A stretch of DNA of 64,000 bases from the NCBI RefSeq assembly GCF_000226565.1, contig NC_016041.1, positions 1,674,001 to 1,738,000 of the forward strand. Reading direction: 5' to 3'. Shown in pieces: positions 54,873 to 64,000 of this stretch (positions are counted from its first letter, which is position 1; every line of letters starts with the position of its first letter). The notes below the pieces were generated by a model that was not told where the DNA came from, ran no database searches, and saw only the letters and a program-made list of their open reading frames with translations. The stretch is from Glaciecola nitratireducens FR1064. Its GTDB lineage: Bacteria; Pseudomonadota; Gammaproteobacteria; Enterobacterales; Alteromonadaceae. The position numbers were made by a program, and so were the translations under genes.

Positions 54873-55061
54873 TTACTTGAGTGAAGCCAAAATTATACTG
54901 AGCGTATCGTCTATTACGCAGTATAACTGATTAAGCTCATCTGAGAAATTTTGGATAAGTTGTCTATCTTTCTCATCTTCTGCATGAATCAAAAGCATTA
55001 ACATTAAAATAGAGGATGACCTTAAATTGTCCAATATTAACCTTAATTCAGATTGTCTCAT
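54873..55061 (-). CDS. 62-residue helical protein at the end of the relaxase transcript
   Basis: A small leucine- and acid-rich helical protein with AGG seven bases before ATG 55061, so probably translated. No family recognised. It lies 90 bp downstream of the relaxase gene on the same strand and is convergent with the restriction-modification gene. Confidence 0.5.
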   Translation of the reverse strand: MRQSELRLILDNLRSSSILMLMLLIHAEDEKDRQLIQNFSDELNQLYCVIDDTLSIILASLK

Positions 55062-55150
55062 ATTGTACCTAATTCCATAAATTGACTAACTATTTAGCCT
55101 ACATGTGGTAGTTGACATATAAAACTGTGCTGAAGTATAGACGTTTAATT

Positions 55151-56125
55151 TTAACGGCTCCTTTTAAGACTTTTTGAGATGTTTTTATTGAGTTTATTTC
55201 GAAGTTCGCTTATTGCAAGAACACAGCGTTTTTCAACTGCATGTTTGAGTCTTTTTTGCATTTTTACAAGTTCGTTAATTTGAGAATTTAACCAATTATA
55301 TTCATGTTTAACATCATTTAGTTTTGTTTTCGCATCCTCTAGCTCTTTGCTTTTATTGCTTAACTTCTGTTCAAGGCTTTCATTTCTGAGTCTTAATTTT
55401 TGGGTTTCTAAAAGTCTTTTTTGCAGTTGTTTTTTAACAAAGTCCTCTTTTTGTAAATGCTCTCGGCTAGTTATATCTTTAGAAACCCCCCTTTGAAACC
55501 CCAGTGGATGAAAGCACTCGTGACTTATGTCCTGAATTTTAACGAAGTGGGCATTTAATTTTGGAGTTTTTCCCTCTACTTTTTGTTTCTTCATTAAATG
55601 TCGTAATGGGCTTATTTTCTTCGTCAGATCATAATTCATAAATTGACAGTGAATGTGAGGGTTTCTTATGAACTTCGAGTCATCAAGTCCTGTGCTATCG
55701 CCAAAATAACCTTCGTCCAGATGCAAATCAAACCCACATATTTCGAAACCAAACTCCTTTTTGATGCTTTCACAATACTTTTGTGCGCATTTTAAAACTG
55801 CTTTTTTTGTTGAGTCTTTGCCGTAGCGCTTCTCTAAATATTCATACTGATCCAAGCTCAGCCAAAGAACGTGTTCAAAGAGCACATTATTGTCGCTTCT
55901 TACTTTCTTGCCGGTCAAAACTTTGTGCTTTTCACAAAGTATCTGTAAAGCTTCACTGCAAGATTGAGCTCCGTGGTAATAAATACCCGCATTGTCTTTG
56001 GAAAATTCGGTCTTAACATTAACTGACTTTGTAAAGCCATTCCTTAGGCTATGAGCATGATCTAATACTGCAAGAGCAGCGTCCTTTTTATAATAGTAAG
56101 AACTGACACCGACAAATTTATTCAT
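55151..56125 (-). CDS. MobV (Pre/Mob)-like relaxase
   Basis: 324 residues. The two-metal-ligand motif of MobV relaxases, HxDExxPHxH, is present in split form: H135LDE138 and N155PHIHC160, separated by about 16 extra residues. An N-terminal HAHSLRN (H23/H25) may supply the nicking residue and another metal ligand. Residues about 235-310 form a long coiled coil (QKRLLETQKLRLRNESLEQKL and so on), as in Mob proteins. It would nick at an oriT and start mobilization of the element. The start overlaps the stop of the small upstream gene by eight bases. Family by motif, not by overall similarity. Confidence 0.72.
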   Translation of the reverse strand: MNKFVGVSSYYYKKDAALAVLDHAHSLRNGFTKSVNVKTEFSKDNAGIYYHGAQSCSEALQILCEKHKVLTGKKVRSDNNVLFEHVLWLSLDQYEYLEKRYGKDSTKKAVLKCAQKYCESIKKEFGFEICGFDLHLDEGYFGDSTGLDDSKFIRNPHIHCQFMNYDLTKKISPLRHLMKKQKVEGKTPKLNAHFVKIQDISHECFHPLGFQRGVSKDITSREHLQKEDFVKKQLQKRLLETQKLRLRNESLEQKLSNKSKELEDAKTKLNDVKHEYNWLNSQINELVKMQKRLKHAVEKRCVLAISELRNKLNKNISKSLKRSR

Positions 56126-56363
56126 ATTCGTCTACTAATTCATTAGTTGTTTTATGGCATCTTGAAAACCCAGAGCAGTCAACTGGTTCATTAGCGACAT
56201 TTGTCACAGTGCAAATCTTAAACGATGTTATTAGACTACCTTTCAAACCTCTTTCATCCATGTAGATTGAGTATTTGCATAACTGACATAGTTTTAATGC
56301 GCCGCTCATAATAAGGTTTTGCTGATTTTGAGTCAGACTTTTAATTCCGCTAATTTGAGACAT
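56118..56363 (-). CDS. Small Cys-containing protein of the mobilization operon
   Basis: 81 residues from ATG 56363 (AAGGG seven bases before). It has five Cys, two of them as CQLC and the rest in CTVTN, DCSG and RCHK, which could bind zinc. Overlaps the preceding gene by fourteen bases and the relaxase by eight. Not recognised; an accessory of the relaxase by position. Confidence 0.58.
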   Translation of the reverse strand: MSQISGIKSLTQNQQNLIMSGALKLCQLCKYSIYMDERGLKGSLITSFKICTVTNVANEPVDCSGFSRCHKTTNELVDEYE

Positions 56364-56700
56364 AATCAAGCCCTTTAAATACTCTTGCTACTGAAAATTT
56401 AAACGATGAAATAACATCTTCATCGTCAAATATGAGATTCAAAGTTTCAGATAAATAACTTGTCGATCTAAGAAGTCGATGCTCCTCGTCACATAAGTTG
56501 TCAAACTTTTTGCTGATCATTGAAACGGTAATTTGTATTAGATGTTCTGCACACTCTAGTTTTTTGCTGTACAGAGACTGTTCAGGGTTATCATTTAAAT
56601 CAGACACAACACCCAGCAACTTCCCGTAAATTTCATCTATGTTCACCGTGTTTTTTGGTAATAACAATTCTGCTATGTATTCTTCATCAACGTTAATCAC
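56350..56700 (-). CDS. 116-residue helical protein heading the mobilization operon
   Basis: GTG start at 56700 with AAGGAG six bases upstream, a strong signal. The protein is acidic and mainly helical, without a recognised domain. As the first gene before the relaxase it could be an oriT-binding or regulatory accessory (inference). A strong palindrome lies 27 bp upstream of its start. Confidence 0.6.
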   Translation of the reverse strand: MINVDEEYIAELLLPKNTVNIDEIYGKLLGVVSDLNDNPEQSLYSKKLECAEHLIQITVSMISKKFDNLCDEEHRLLRSTSYLSETLNLIFDDEDVISSFKFSVARVFKGLDYVSN

Positions 56701-56726
56701 TGCTCGCTCCTTTTCTCATATTGTTA

Positions 56727-56751
56727 CAATATATTATATCATAATATATTG
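56727..56751. promoter_or_regulatory. Eleven-bp-arm palindrome upstream of the mobilization operon
   Basis: Arms CAATATATTAT (56727-56737) and ATAATATATTG (56741-56751) with centre ATC. It overlaps the expected promoter and could be an operator for one of the small proteins, or part of oriT. A GC-rich hairpin CCGCG-AAG-CGCGG (56781-56793) with a T-rich minus-strand tail lies beside it in this AT-rich region. Confidence 0.6.
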
Positions 56752-56913
56752 GCTTTTTTTTTTATGTTAATAAAAACACACCGCGAAGCGCGGCTTATCG
56801 AAGATAGGCTTTAGTGTGCTAAAACCTACTTGTGAACTAATTATTGACTATTTAAAACTATTGAAAAAACTACGATATAATATGGTAATGGGTAGGAGAA
56901 AATGGATGTTTAA

Positions 56914-57038
56914 ATGTATATTAAGAGAACGGTCAACAGACATATTAACAACACAAACAATGCTAAATTAAATTTGTTTGTAAGATCTTTAGCTCAACAG
57001 GTTGCTAATGATGATCTTAAAACCAATGAGAACTTAAA

Positions 57039-57042
<4 letters not shown>
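56914..57042 (+). CDS. 42-residue open frame overlapping the recombinase start
   Basis: ATG 56914 to TGA 57042; its stop overlaps the recombinase GTG by the four bases GTGA, as in coupled genes. The product is basic (MYIKRTVNRHINNT...). The ribosome binding site is poor: the nearby AGGAG serves an ATG at 56902 that stops after three codons. It could be a small directionality factor or a leader that sets recombinase level. Function unassigned. Confidence 0.4.
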
Positions 57043-58658
<1,616 letters not shown>

Positions 58659-58702
58659 ATTGTTCTGGTTTGAGACTTTCTTTCCCGTCTCAAGTGGTGC
58701 GT

Positions 58703-58730
58703 ATTATACATAGCAAAAACTGCTTGGCAA
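58703..58730 (-). promoter_or_regulatory. Promoter of tRNA-fMet
   Basis: Minus-strand TTGCCA (58730-58725), 16-base spacer, TATAAT (58708-58703), then a GC-containing discriminator ACGCACC. It is about 45 bp upstream of the mature tRNA. Confidence 0.82.
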
Positions 58731-58901
58731 CTATAGTTTTATAGTTTTATTGAAATAAGTGCTAAGCGCGCAAATAACGCACAAAAACCGCCTAAATCGC
58801 CTTTTAATTGCGCTAATGGTGAATTGTCGTCCCCTATATCCACAATAAATATTTTCTGAACGCTACCATTAATACGTTTTTTGTTAGTTCCCTCACCGCA
58901 A

Positions 58902-59204
58902 TTACTTAAATAGCTCCATTTTTTCGGCAAGTTTAAAATCGAGTTCGCTAATTCCGCCAGCGTCGTGGGTTGTTAGTTCTACATCAACTTTGTTGTAAAC
59001 ATTAAACCATTCTGGGTGGTGCTTTAGTTTTTCCGCCCAGATAGCAATTTGCGTCATCCAACCAAATGCTCTAATAAAACTTTTGAATTTAAAGGTTTTA
59101 CATAATTTTTCATTTTTAATTACCCATTGTTCCTCGTCGCTCAAATTTTGATTCAATTGGGTCAGCGCGTCTTCAACTTGTGCTGTGGTGTATTTTTCTG
59201 GCAT
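58902..59204 (-). CDS. phhB: Pterin-4-alpha-carbinolamine dehydratase
   Basis: 100 residues, the usual size. The family motif is present as [28 protein letters not shown], with H62, H63 and H80 as the catalytic/binding histidines. It dehydrates 4a-hydroxytetrahydrobiopterin and recycles the cofactor of aromatic amino-acid hydroxylases. phhA is not next to it here. Upstream of the tRNA gene, single-gene unit. Confidence 0.93.
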   Translation of the reverse strand: MPEKYTTAQVEDALTQLNQNLSDEEQWVIKNEKLCKTFKFKSFIRAFGWMTQIAIWAEKLKHHPEWFNVYNKVDVELTTHDAGGISELDFKLAEKMELFK

Positions 59205-59588
59205 TTATTTTTCTCAGTTTTAAATAATAGATAGGGTTAATACATAGATAAGATTGGTATAGGTTAATCAAAATTTCAAGTAGTCGATGTAAATAGTGCA
59301 AAGCTCACATATATTTGCGTATATATAGCAAGAGAGTTATACTTGCACCAAGTTTTGAGGCGGGCTCCCTGCATATTCGTAAGTTATCGAGTTTAATTAG
59401 CTCAGTAATTTTCTGCATAGTAGCGTCTAGGTCAAGCGTCTGAAGGGCTGTAGGCATTTCGGGCACTAACATGAAGTATTTGTGAGCTCCGCTTGACCGG
59501 GGTTTTTTTGTATCTAGCGTTTAGTAAAATAAGCGAGATAGATTGAAGTATGGGCTACAAGCCCTTTTTTTGTTTCTGGAGTGTAAAT
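59205..59588. other. Leader of the rimP-nusA-infB operon
   Basis: No gene. It includes a paired sequence GGTCAAGCG (59430-59438) with CGCTTGACC (59490-59498) followed by a T run, and a second hairpin just before rimP, so premature termination or attenuation is possible. The operon's promoter should lie here. Confidence 0.5.
59552..59571 (+). terminator. Attenuator-like hairpin just before rimP
   Basis: GGGCT-ACA-AGCCC (59552-59564) and seven T, ending 17 bases before the rimP start codon. Transcripts would need read-through or antitermination to reach rimP. Confidence 0.75.
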
Positions 59589-60047
59589 TTGTCGCAACTT
59601 GAGCGAAAACTGACAGACATGCTAACGCCCCCTGTCGAGGCATTGGGCTTCGAGCTAGTTGGTGTAGAATTTGTAAGAGCAGGTAAACATTCGATTTTAC
59701 GAGTGTTCATCGACCACGAAAATGGCATCGATGTAGATGATTGTGCGGATGTAAGTCATCAAATAAGTGCTGTAATGGACGTTGAAGATCCTATTACAAC
59801 AGAATATAACTTAGAAGTTTCATCGCCCGGTATGGACAGACCGCTATTCAAGTCTGAACATTATGCATTGGTTGTCGGTGAGATTATTACAGTGAAGTTG
59901 TCGATACCACAAGATGGTAGACGTAACTTTAAAGGACTTCTATTGAAATGCGAAAATGACACCATTTTGATAAAAGTCGACAACGATGAGTTTTCTTTGG
60001 CAATTGCAAATATAGAAAAAGGCAATTTAGTGCCAAATTTTGATTAA
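59589..60047 (+). CDS. rimP: Ribosome maturation factor RimP
   Basis: 152 residues from TTG 59589, with GGAG seven bases upstream; the start agrees with the family ([32 protein letters not shown]). The [22 protein letters not shown] and [13 protein letters not shown] motifs are present. It helps 30S subunit assembly. The frame extends 13 codons upstream through the attenuator, unlikely to be coding. First gene of the rimP-nusA-infB operon. Confidence 0.96.
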   Translation: MSQLERKLTDMLTPPVEALGFELVGVEFVRAGKHSILRVFIDHENGIDVDDCADVSHQISAVMDVEDPITTEYNLEVSSPGMDRPLFKSEHYALVVGEIITVKLSIPQDGRRNFKGLLLKCENDTILIKVDNDEFSLAIANIEKGNLVPNFD

Positions 60048-60097
60048 CTATTGGGGAGTGTTTGCTTCTTCTAGGAGCAATCTGTGAGGCTTATAAA

Positions 60098-61591
60098 ATG
60101 AGTAAAGAAATTTTGTTGGTGGCTGAAGCCGTTTCAAATGAAAAACAAGTACCGAGAGAAAAGATATTTGAAGCATTGGAATTTGCTTTAGCAAGCGCCA
60201 CTAAAAAGAAAAATGAAGGCGAAATAGAAGTTCGCGTTGCTATCAATCGCGAAACCGGTGATTTTGATACTTTCCGTCGCTGGTTAGTGACTGAAGATGA
60301 TAAAGAACAAGAAAATCCGTACGCAGAAATGACAATTTCTGCTGCACAAATTGATGAGCCTGACATTCAATTGGGTGACTATGTTGAAGAGCAAATTGAA
60401 TCAATATCTTTTGACCGCATAACAACACAAACGGCTAAGCAAGTTATCGTGCAAAAGGTACGTGAAGCTGAACGCGCTCAAATGATAGCGGAATATGAAG
60501 ACCGTGTTGGTGAACTAGTCACAGGAACAGTGAAAAAAGTTAACCGTGATAATGTAATTATCGATTTAGGTAATAACGCTGAAGGCGTTATTTATCGCGA
60601 TGATATGTTGCCACGCGAAACCTTCCGTCCAGGCGACAGAGTGCGCGGTTTACTTTACGTTATCCGTCCTGAAGCTAGAGGCGCTCAACTATTTATCAGT
60701 AGAACTCATCCCGATATGTTGGTTGAGTTATTCAGATTAGAAGTGCCAGAGATTGCAGAAGAAACGCTTGAGATTAAAGCGGCAGCTCGAGATCCTGGTG
60801 CAAGAGCTAAAATAGCGGTGAAAACTAACGACAAACGTCTCGATCCAATTGGCGCTTGTGTTGGTATGCGTGGCTCTCGTGTTCAGGCAGTGTCTGGCGA
60901 GCTTGGCGGCGAACGCGTTGATATCGTGCTTTGGGACGAAAATCCAGCATCTTTTGTTATTAATGCGATGGCGCCAGCCGAAGTTGCTTCAATCGTTGTA
61001 GATGAAGATTCTCATACAATGGATGTAGCTGTTGAGGCGGATAATCTTGCTCAAGCAATTGGACGCAGTGGACAAAACGTTCGCTTAGCAAGTCAGTTGA
61101 CGGGGTGGGAACTTAACGTAATGACAGTAGAAGCACTAAATACTAAGCATGAAGAAGAAAATGCAAAAGTGTTAAGTGTGTTTACATCAGGATTAGATAT
61201 TGATGACGATTTTGCATCGATTCTAGTAGATGAAGGATTCACTTCATTAGAAGAAATTGCTTATGTACCTGTAAGCGAGTTATTGGCAATAGATGGTTTA
61301 GATGAAGACATCGTTGAAGAGTTACGTGGCAGAGCGAAAGCTTGGTTAACAACTCGTGCATTAGCAAACGAAGAATCGTTGGAAGCATCTGAGCCAAAAC
61401 AAGAATTACTCGACCTTGAAGGCATGAACAGACATGTTGCATTCGTTCTTGCGAGTAGAGGAATTACTGATTTAGAAGGGCTTGCAGAGCAAGGTACTGA
61501 TGAGATTAGTGATATTGAAGAACTAGACGAAGAAACTGCGGGTAAGCTTATTATGGCTGCACGTAATATCGTTTGGTTTAGTGAAGAATAG
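60098..61591 (+). CDS. nusA: Transcription termination/antitermination factor NusA
   Basis: 497 residues from ATG 60098 (GAGG in front; 12 codons upstream are open but unsupported). Order: N-terminal RNAP-binding domain, S1 domain ([21 protein letters not shown]), KH1 and KH2 ([52 protein letters not shown]), and two acidic C-terminal repeats ([39 protein letters not shown]), as in gammaproteobacteria. It controls pausing, termination and antitermination. Confidence 0.97.
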   Translation: MSKEILLVAEAVSNEKQVPREKIFEALEFALASATKKKNEGEIEVRVAINRETGDFDTFRRWLVTEDDKEQENPYAEMTISAAQIDEPDIQLGDYVEEQIESISFDRITTQTAKQVIVQKVREAERAQMIAEYEDRVGELVTGTVKKVNRDNVIIDLGNNAEGVIYRDDMLPRETFRPGDRVRGLLYVIRPEARGAQLFISRTHPDMLVELFRLEVPEIAEETLEIKAAARDPGARAKIAVKTNDKRLDPIGACVGMRGSRVQAVSGELGGERVDIVLWDENPASFVINAMAPAEVASIVVDEDSHTMDVAVEADNLAQAIGRSGQNVRLASQLTGWELNVMTVEALNTKHEEENAKVLSVFTSGLDIDDDFASILVDEGFTSLEEIAYVPVSELLAIDGLDEDIVEELRGRAKAWLTTRALANEESLEASEPKQELLDLEGMNRHVAFVLASRGITDLEGLAEQGTDEISDIEELDEETAGKLIMAARNIVWFSEE

Positions 61592-61615
61592 GTCAACAGG
61601 GGGATAGTAAAGAAT

Positions 61616-64000
61616 ATGGCAGAAGTATCCATAGAAAAACTCGCCACAGATATTGGCACAACCGTTGATCGTTTGGTTCAGCAGTTCAAAGATTCTGGTG
61701 TAACGAAAGCCGCAGGTGAAGTAGTTACTGAGGAAGAGAAGAAAAAGTTGCTTGATCACTTGAGTAAATCTCATGGTGGTACAGGTATGGAAGCGCCGAA
61801 GAAAATGACTCTTCAGCGCAAGACGACCAGCACGATTAATTTAGGTAAATCTAAAGCAGTGAAAGTTGAAGTTCGTAAAAAGCGCACTTATGTTAAACGC
61901 ACTGATATTGAAGAGCAGCGTTTAGCCGAAGAAGAAGCTGCGAAAGTTGCTGCTGAAGCGCAGGCGAAATTTGAAGCGGAAAAACAAGCTGCCGACGCAG
62001 CAAAAGCTGCCGCCGAAGAAAAAGTTGCGAAAGCAGCTGAAGCACGCAAAGCACAAGAAATTGAGCGCGCTGCCCGAGCTGAAAAAGCGAAGAAAGAAGC
62101 TGAAGAACGTAAGAAAAATGAGCCAACTATGTCCCCAGAGGAAAAGAAAGCTCAAGAAGAAACACGGTCAGAAGCAGAGCGTATTAAGAAGCAGCAAGAA
62201 GAAGAAATTCAACGCAAGCTTGAAGAAGATGCGAAGAAAGCTTCAGAAGAAGCGCGCAAGTTAGCTGAAGAAAACGACAAGCGTTGGAAGGAAGAAGAAG
62301 TACGTCGTAAGAAGCAAGAGGCTGAAGACGTTCATCTACATTCTAACCGCTACGCTCAAGAAGCCGAAGACGAGCAAGATATGCAAGTTGAACGCTCTTC
62401 ACGTCGTCGTAAAAAGTCAAAGAAAAATGCGGGTGAAGATCTTAAGCATGGCTTTAACAAGCCTGCACAGCCAGTTGAACGAATTGTGAAGATTGGCGCT
62501 ACCATTACCGTTGGTGAACTAGCTAGCCGTATGGCGAAGAAAGGCACTGAAGTCATCAAAGCGATGATGAAAATGGGTGAAATGGCGACAATTAACCAGG
62601 TACTTGACCAAGACACAGCAGTCTTAATCATTGAAGAAATGGGTCATAAGTACGAGCTGGTTAACGACAACGCACTTGAAGACGAGCTTATTGCTGATTC
62701 TTCAGCACAGGGCGATAAAGTTGCTCGTGCACCAGTTGTTACAATCATGGGTCACGTTGATCACGGTAAAACATCTTTGCTCGATTACATTCGACGTGCA
62801 AAGGTTGCTGACGGTGAAGCCGGCGGTATTACTCAGCACATTGGTGCATATAGCGTTGAGACTGACAATGGCCGTATCGCTTTCCTTGATACACCTGGGC
62901 ATGCTGCGTTTACTGCAATGCGAGCTCGTGGTGCGACGGCAACAGATATTGTTATCTTAGTTGTTGCTGCCGATGACGGTGTAATGCCGCAAACAAAAGA
63001 AGCGGTTCAGCATGCTAAAGCAGCAGGCGTACCGTTAATTGTTGCGGTGAACAAGATGGATAAAGAAAGCGCGGATCCTGACAGAGTTAGAAATGAGCTG
63101 TCACAACTCGACGTTATTTCTGAAGAATGGGGTGGTGATCACCAATTCGTTCCGGTTTCAGCGAAAACAGGTTTAGGTATAGATGCTTTACTTGAAGCCA
63201 TTTCTCTTCAAGCTGAACTGCTTGATTTGAAAGCGGTTGCATCGGGTCCTGCTCGCGGCGTTGTTATTGAATCTCGTTTGGATAAAGGAAGAGGCCCAGT
63301 TGCTTCAGTCTTAATTCAAGAAGGCGAATTGAAAGCCGGCGATATTCTATTATGTGGCGAAGAATACGGTCGTGTACGAGCTATGCGCGATGAGCACGGT
63401 CAAGAAATTAAGGTTGCGGGTCCATCAACTCCAGTTGAAGTTCTTGGTCTATCTGGTGTACCAATTGCAGGTGAAGACGCGCTTGTCGTTCAAGATGAGC
63501 GTAAAGCAAGAGAAGTTGCTGCAAAACGTCACACCAAACAACGCGAAGTTAAATTAGCGAAGCAACAAAAAGCAAAACTAGAAAACATGTTTGCGAACAT
63601 GGAGTCTGGTGATGTGAGCGACTTGAACGTAGTCCTTAAGGCCGATGTTCAAGGCTCAATTGAAGCGATTGCTGAAAGCTTGATCAAACTATCTACCGAT
63701 GAAGTGAAAGTCAACATTGTTGGTAGTGGCGTAGGTGGTATCACTGAAACCGACGCAAGTTTAGCTGCGGCTTCAAACGCTATCGTGGTTGGTTTCAACG
63801 TGCGTGCTGATGCTAGTGCACGCCGCATTATTGAAGCTGAAGAAATTGACTTGCGTTACTACAGCATTATCTATGAACTGATTGATGAAGTGAAACAAGC
63901 CATGAGCGGTATGCTTGCGCCTGAGTTCAAACAACAGATCATGGGTCTTGCAGAAGTTCGCGATGTATTTAAATCACCGAAGATTGGTGCAATCGCTGGT
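61616..64000 (+). CDS. infB: Translation initiation factor IF-2 (3' end outside window)
   Basis: 795 codons are visible. ATG 61616 has AGGGGG upstream and lies 24 bases after nusA. An IF2_N domain ([23 protein letters not shown]), then a long Lys/Glu/Ala linker (about 90-240), a second IF2_N-like helical segment, and the GTPase domain: G1 GHVDHGKT at 379-386, the DTPGHAAF G3 motif, and NKMD at 479-482. Domains II and III begin before the edge; the protein is cut in the C1 domain. It delivers fMet-tRNA to the 30S subunit. Confidence 0.97.
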   Translation, partial: MAEVSIEKLATDIGTTVDRLVQQFKDSGVTKAAGEVVTEEEKKKLLDHLSKSHGGTGMEAPKKMTLQRKTTSTINLGKSKAVKVEVRKKRTYVKRTDIEEQRLAEEEAAKVAAEAQAKFEAEKQAADAAKAAAEEKVAKAAEARKAQEIERAARAEKAKKEAEERKKNEPTMSPEEKKAQEETRSEAERIKKQQEEEIQRKLEEDAKKASEEARKLAEENDKRWKEEEVRRKKQEAEDVHLHSNRYAQEAEDEQDMQVERSSRRRKKSKKNAGEDLKHGFNKPAQPVERIVKIGATITVGELASRMAKKGTEVIKAMMKMGEMATINQVLDQDTAVLIIEEMGHKYELVNDNALEDELIADSSAQGDKVARAPVVTIMGHVDHGKTSLLDYIRRAKVADGEAGGITQHIGAYSVETDNGRIAFLDTPGHAAFTAMRARGATATDIVILVVAADDGVMPQTKEAVQHAKAAGVPLIVAVNKMDKESADPDRVRNELSQLDVISEEWGGDHQFVPVSAKTGLGIDALLEAISLQAELLDLKAVASGPARGVVIESRLDKGRGPVASVLIQEGELKAGDILLCGEEYGRVRAMRDEHGQEIKVAGPSTPVEVLGLSGVPIAGEDALVVQDERKAREVAAKRHTKQREVKLAKQQKAKLENMFANMESGDVSDLNVVLKADVQGSIEAIAESLIKLSTDEVKVNIVGSGVGGITETDASLAAASNAIVVGFNVRADASARRIIEAEEIDLRYYSIIYELIDEVKQAMSGMLAPEFKQQIMGLAEVRDVFKSPKIGAIAG

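Noticed and set aside
58739-58930. 63-codon frame beside the pterin dehydratase gene
   Set aside because: Overlaps the end of phhB on the same strand, lacks a ribosome binding site and has no family pattern.
61947-62264. 105-codon Lys-rich frame in infB
   Set aside because: Shifted-frame shadow of the Lys/Glu/Ala-rich IF-2 linker.

Overview
The window looks like chromosome of a moderately AT-rich marine gammaproteobacterium, most likely of the order Alteromonadales (Colwellia/Thalassotalea-like). The grounds are the rimP-nusA-infB operon next to an initiator tRNA, a RecC-RecB-RecD operon, a DUF3718 protein, a dimeric-type dUTPase, D-lactate dehydrogenase of the Dld type and several fatty-acid degradation genes. 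The genus is an inference from protein style; no search was run.

Layout. 1-5380 (minus strand): a metal-uptake cluster transcribed from a QseB/PmrA-like response regulator through its histidine kinase, a cupredoxin-like protein, a divergent FTR1-type permease, an outer-membrane-type protein and a DUF1624 membrane protein, with a TlpA-like thioredoxin behind. CTTAAG-N5-CTTAAG boxes stand in front of the regulator and, less perfectly, in front of the thioredoxin gene. 5668-9977: an RNase J-like nuclease, D-lactate dehydrogenase and a TauD/TfdA dioxygenase. 10673-19171: a very large sensor with propeller, Y_Y_Y, PAS, GGDEF and EAL modules, an acyl-CoA synthetase, and a small phosphate-binding-like protein with a porin. 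19269-34586: dUTPase, recCBD, a secreted zinc metalloprotease and HemN. 34763-48500: mainly acyl-CoA metabolism (two acyl-CoA dehydrogenases, an aminoglycoside-phosphotransferase-like kinase, quinone reductase, SDR, FadJ-like multifunctional enzyme, MaoC hydratase) with a LysR regulator, an epoxide-hydrolase-like enzyme and a YjjU-like patatin.

48718-58600 is a genomic island of about 9.9 kb. It is bounded by a 20-bp direct repeat that is the 3' end of the initiator tRNA-fMet gene; the tRNA is intact at the right border. It carries a large serine recombinase, a MobV-like relaxase with small accessory genes, a RepL-like winged-helix protein, a DUF262-DUF1524 (GmrSD-like) protein and a single-chain fusion of a BsuBI/PstI-type methyltransferase with its restriction endonuclease. 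It reads as an integrative mobilizable element carrying defence genes. 58902-64000 returns to core genome: pterin carbinolamine dehydratase, rimP, nusA and infB (cut by the window edge).

A recurring oddity: three genes (the DUF1624 protein, the RNase J-like nuclease and the YjjU-like patatin) have conserved N-terminal sequence upstream of their first ATG/GTG/TTG, and their frames can only be opened at ATT or ATC codons. Two of these ATT codons lie nine bases behind a good Shine-Dalgarno sequence.
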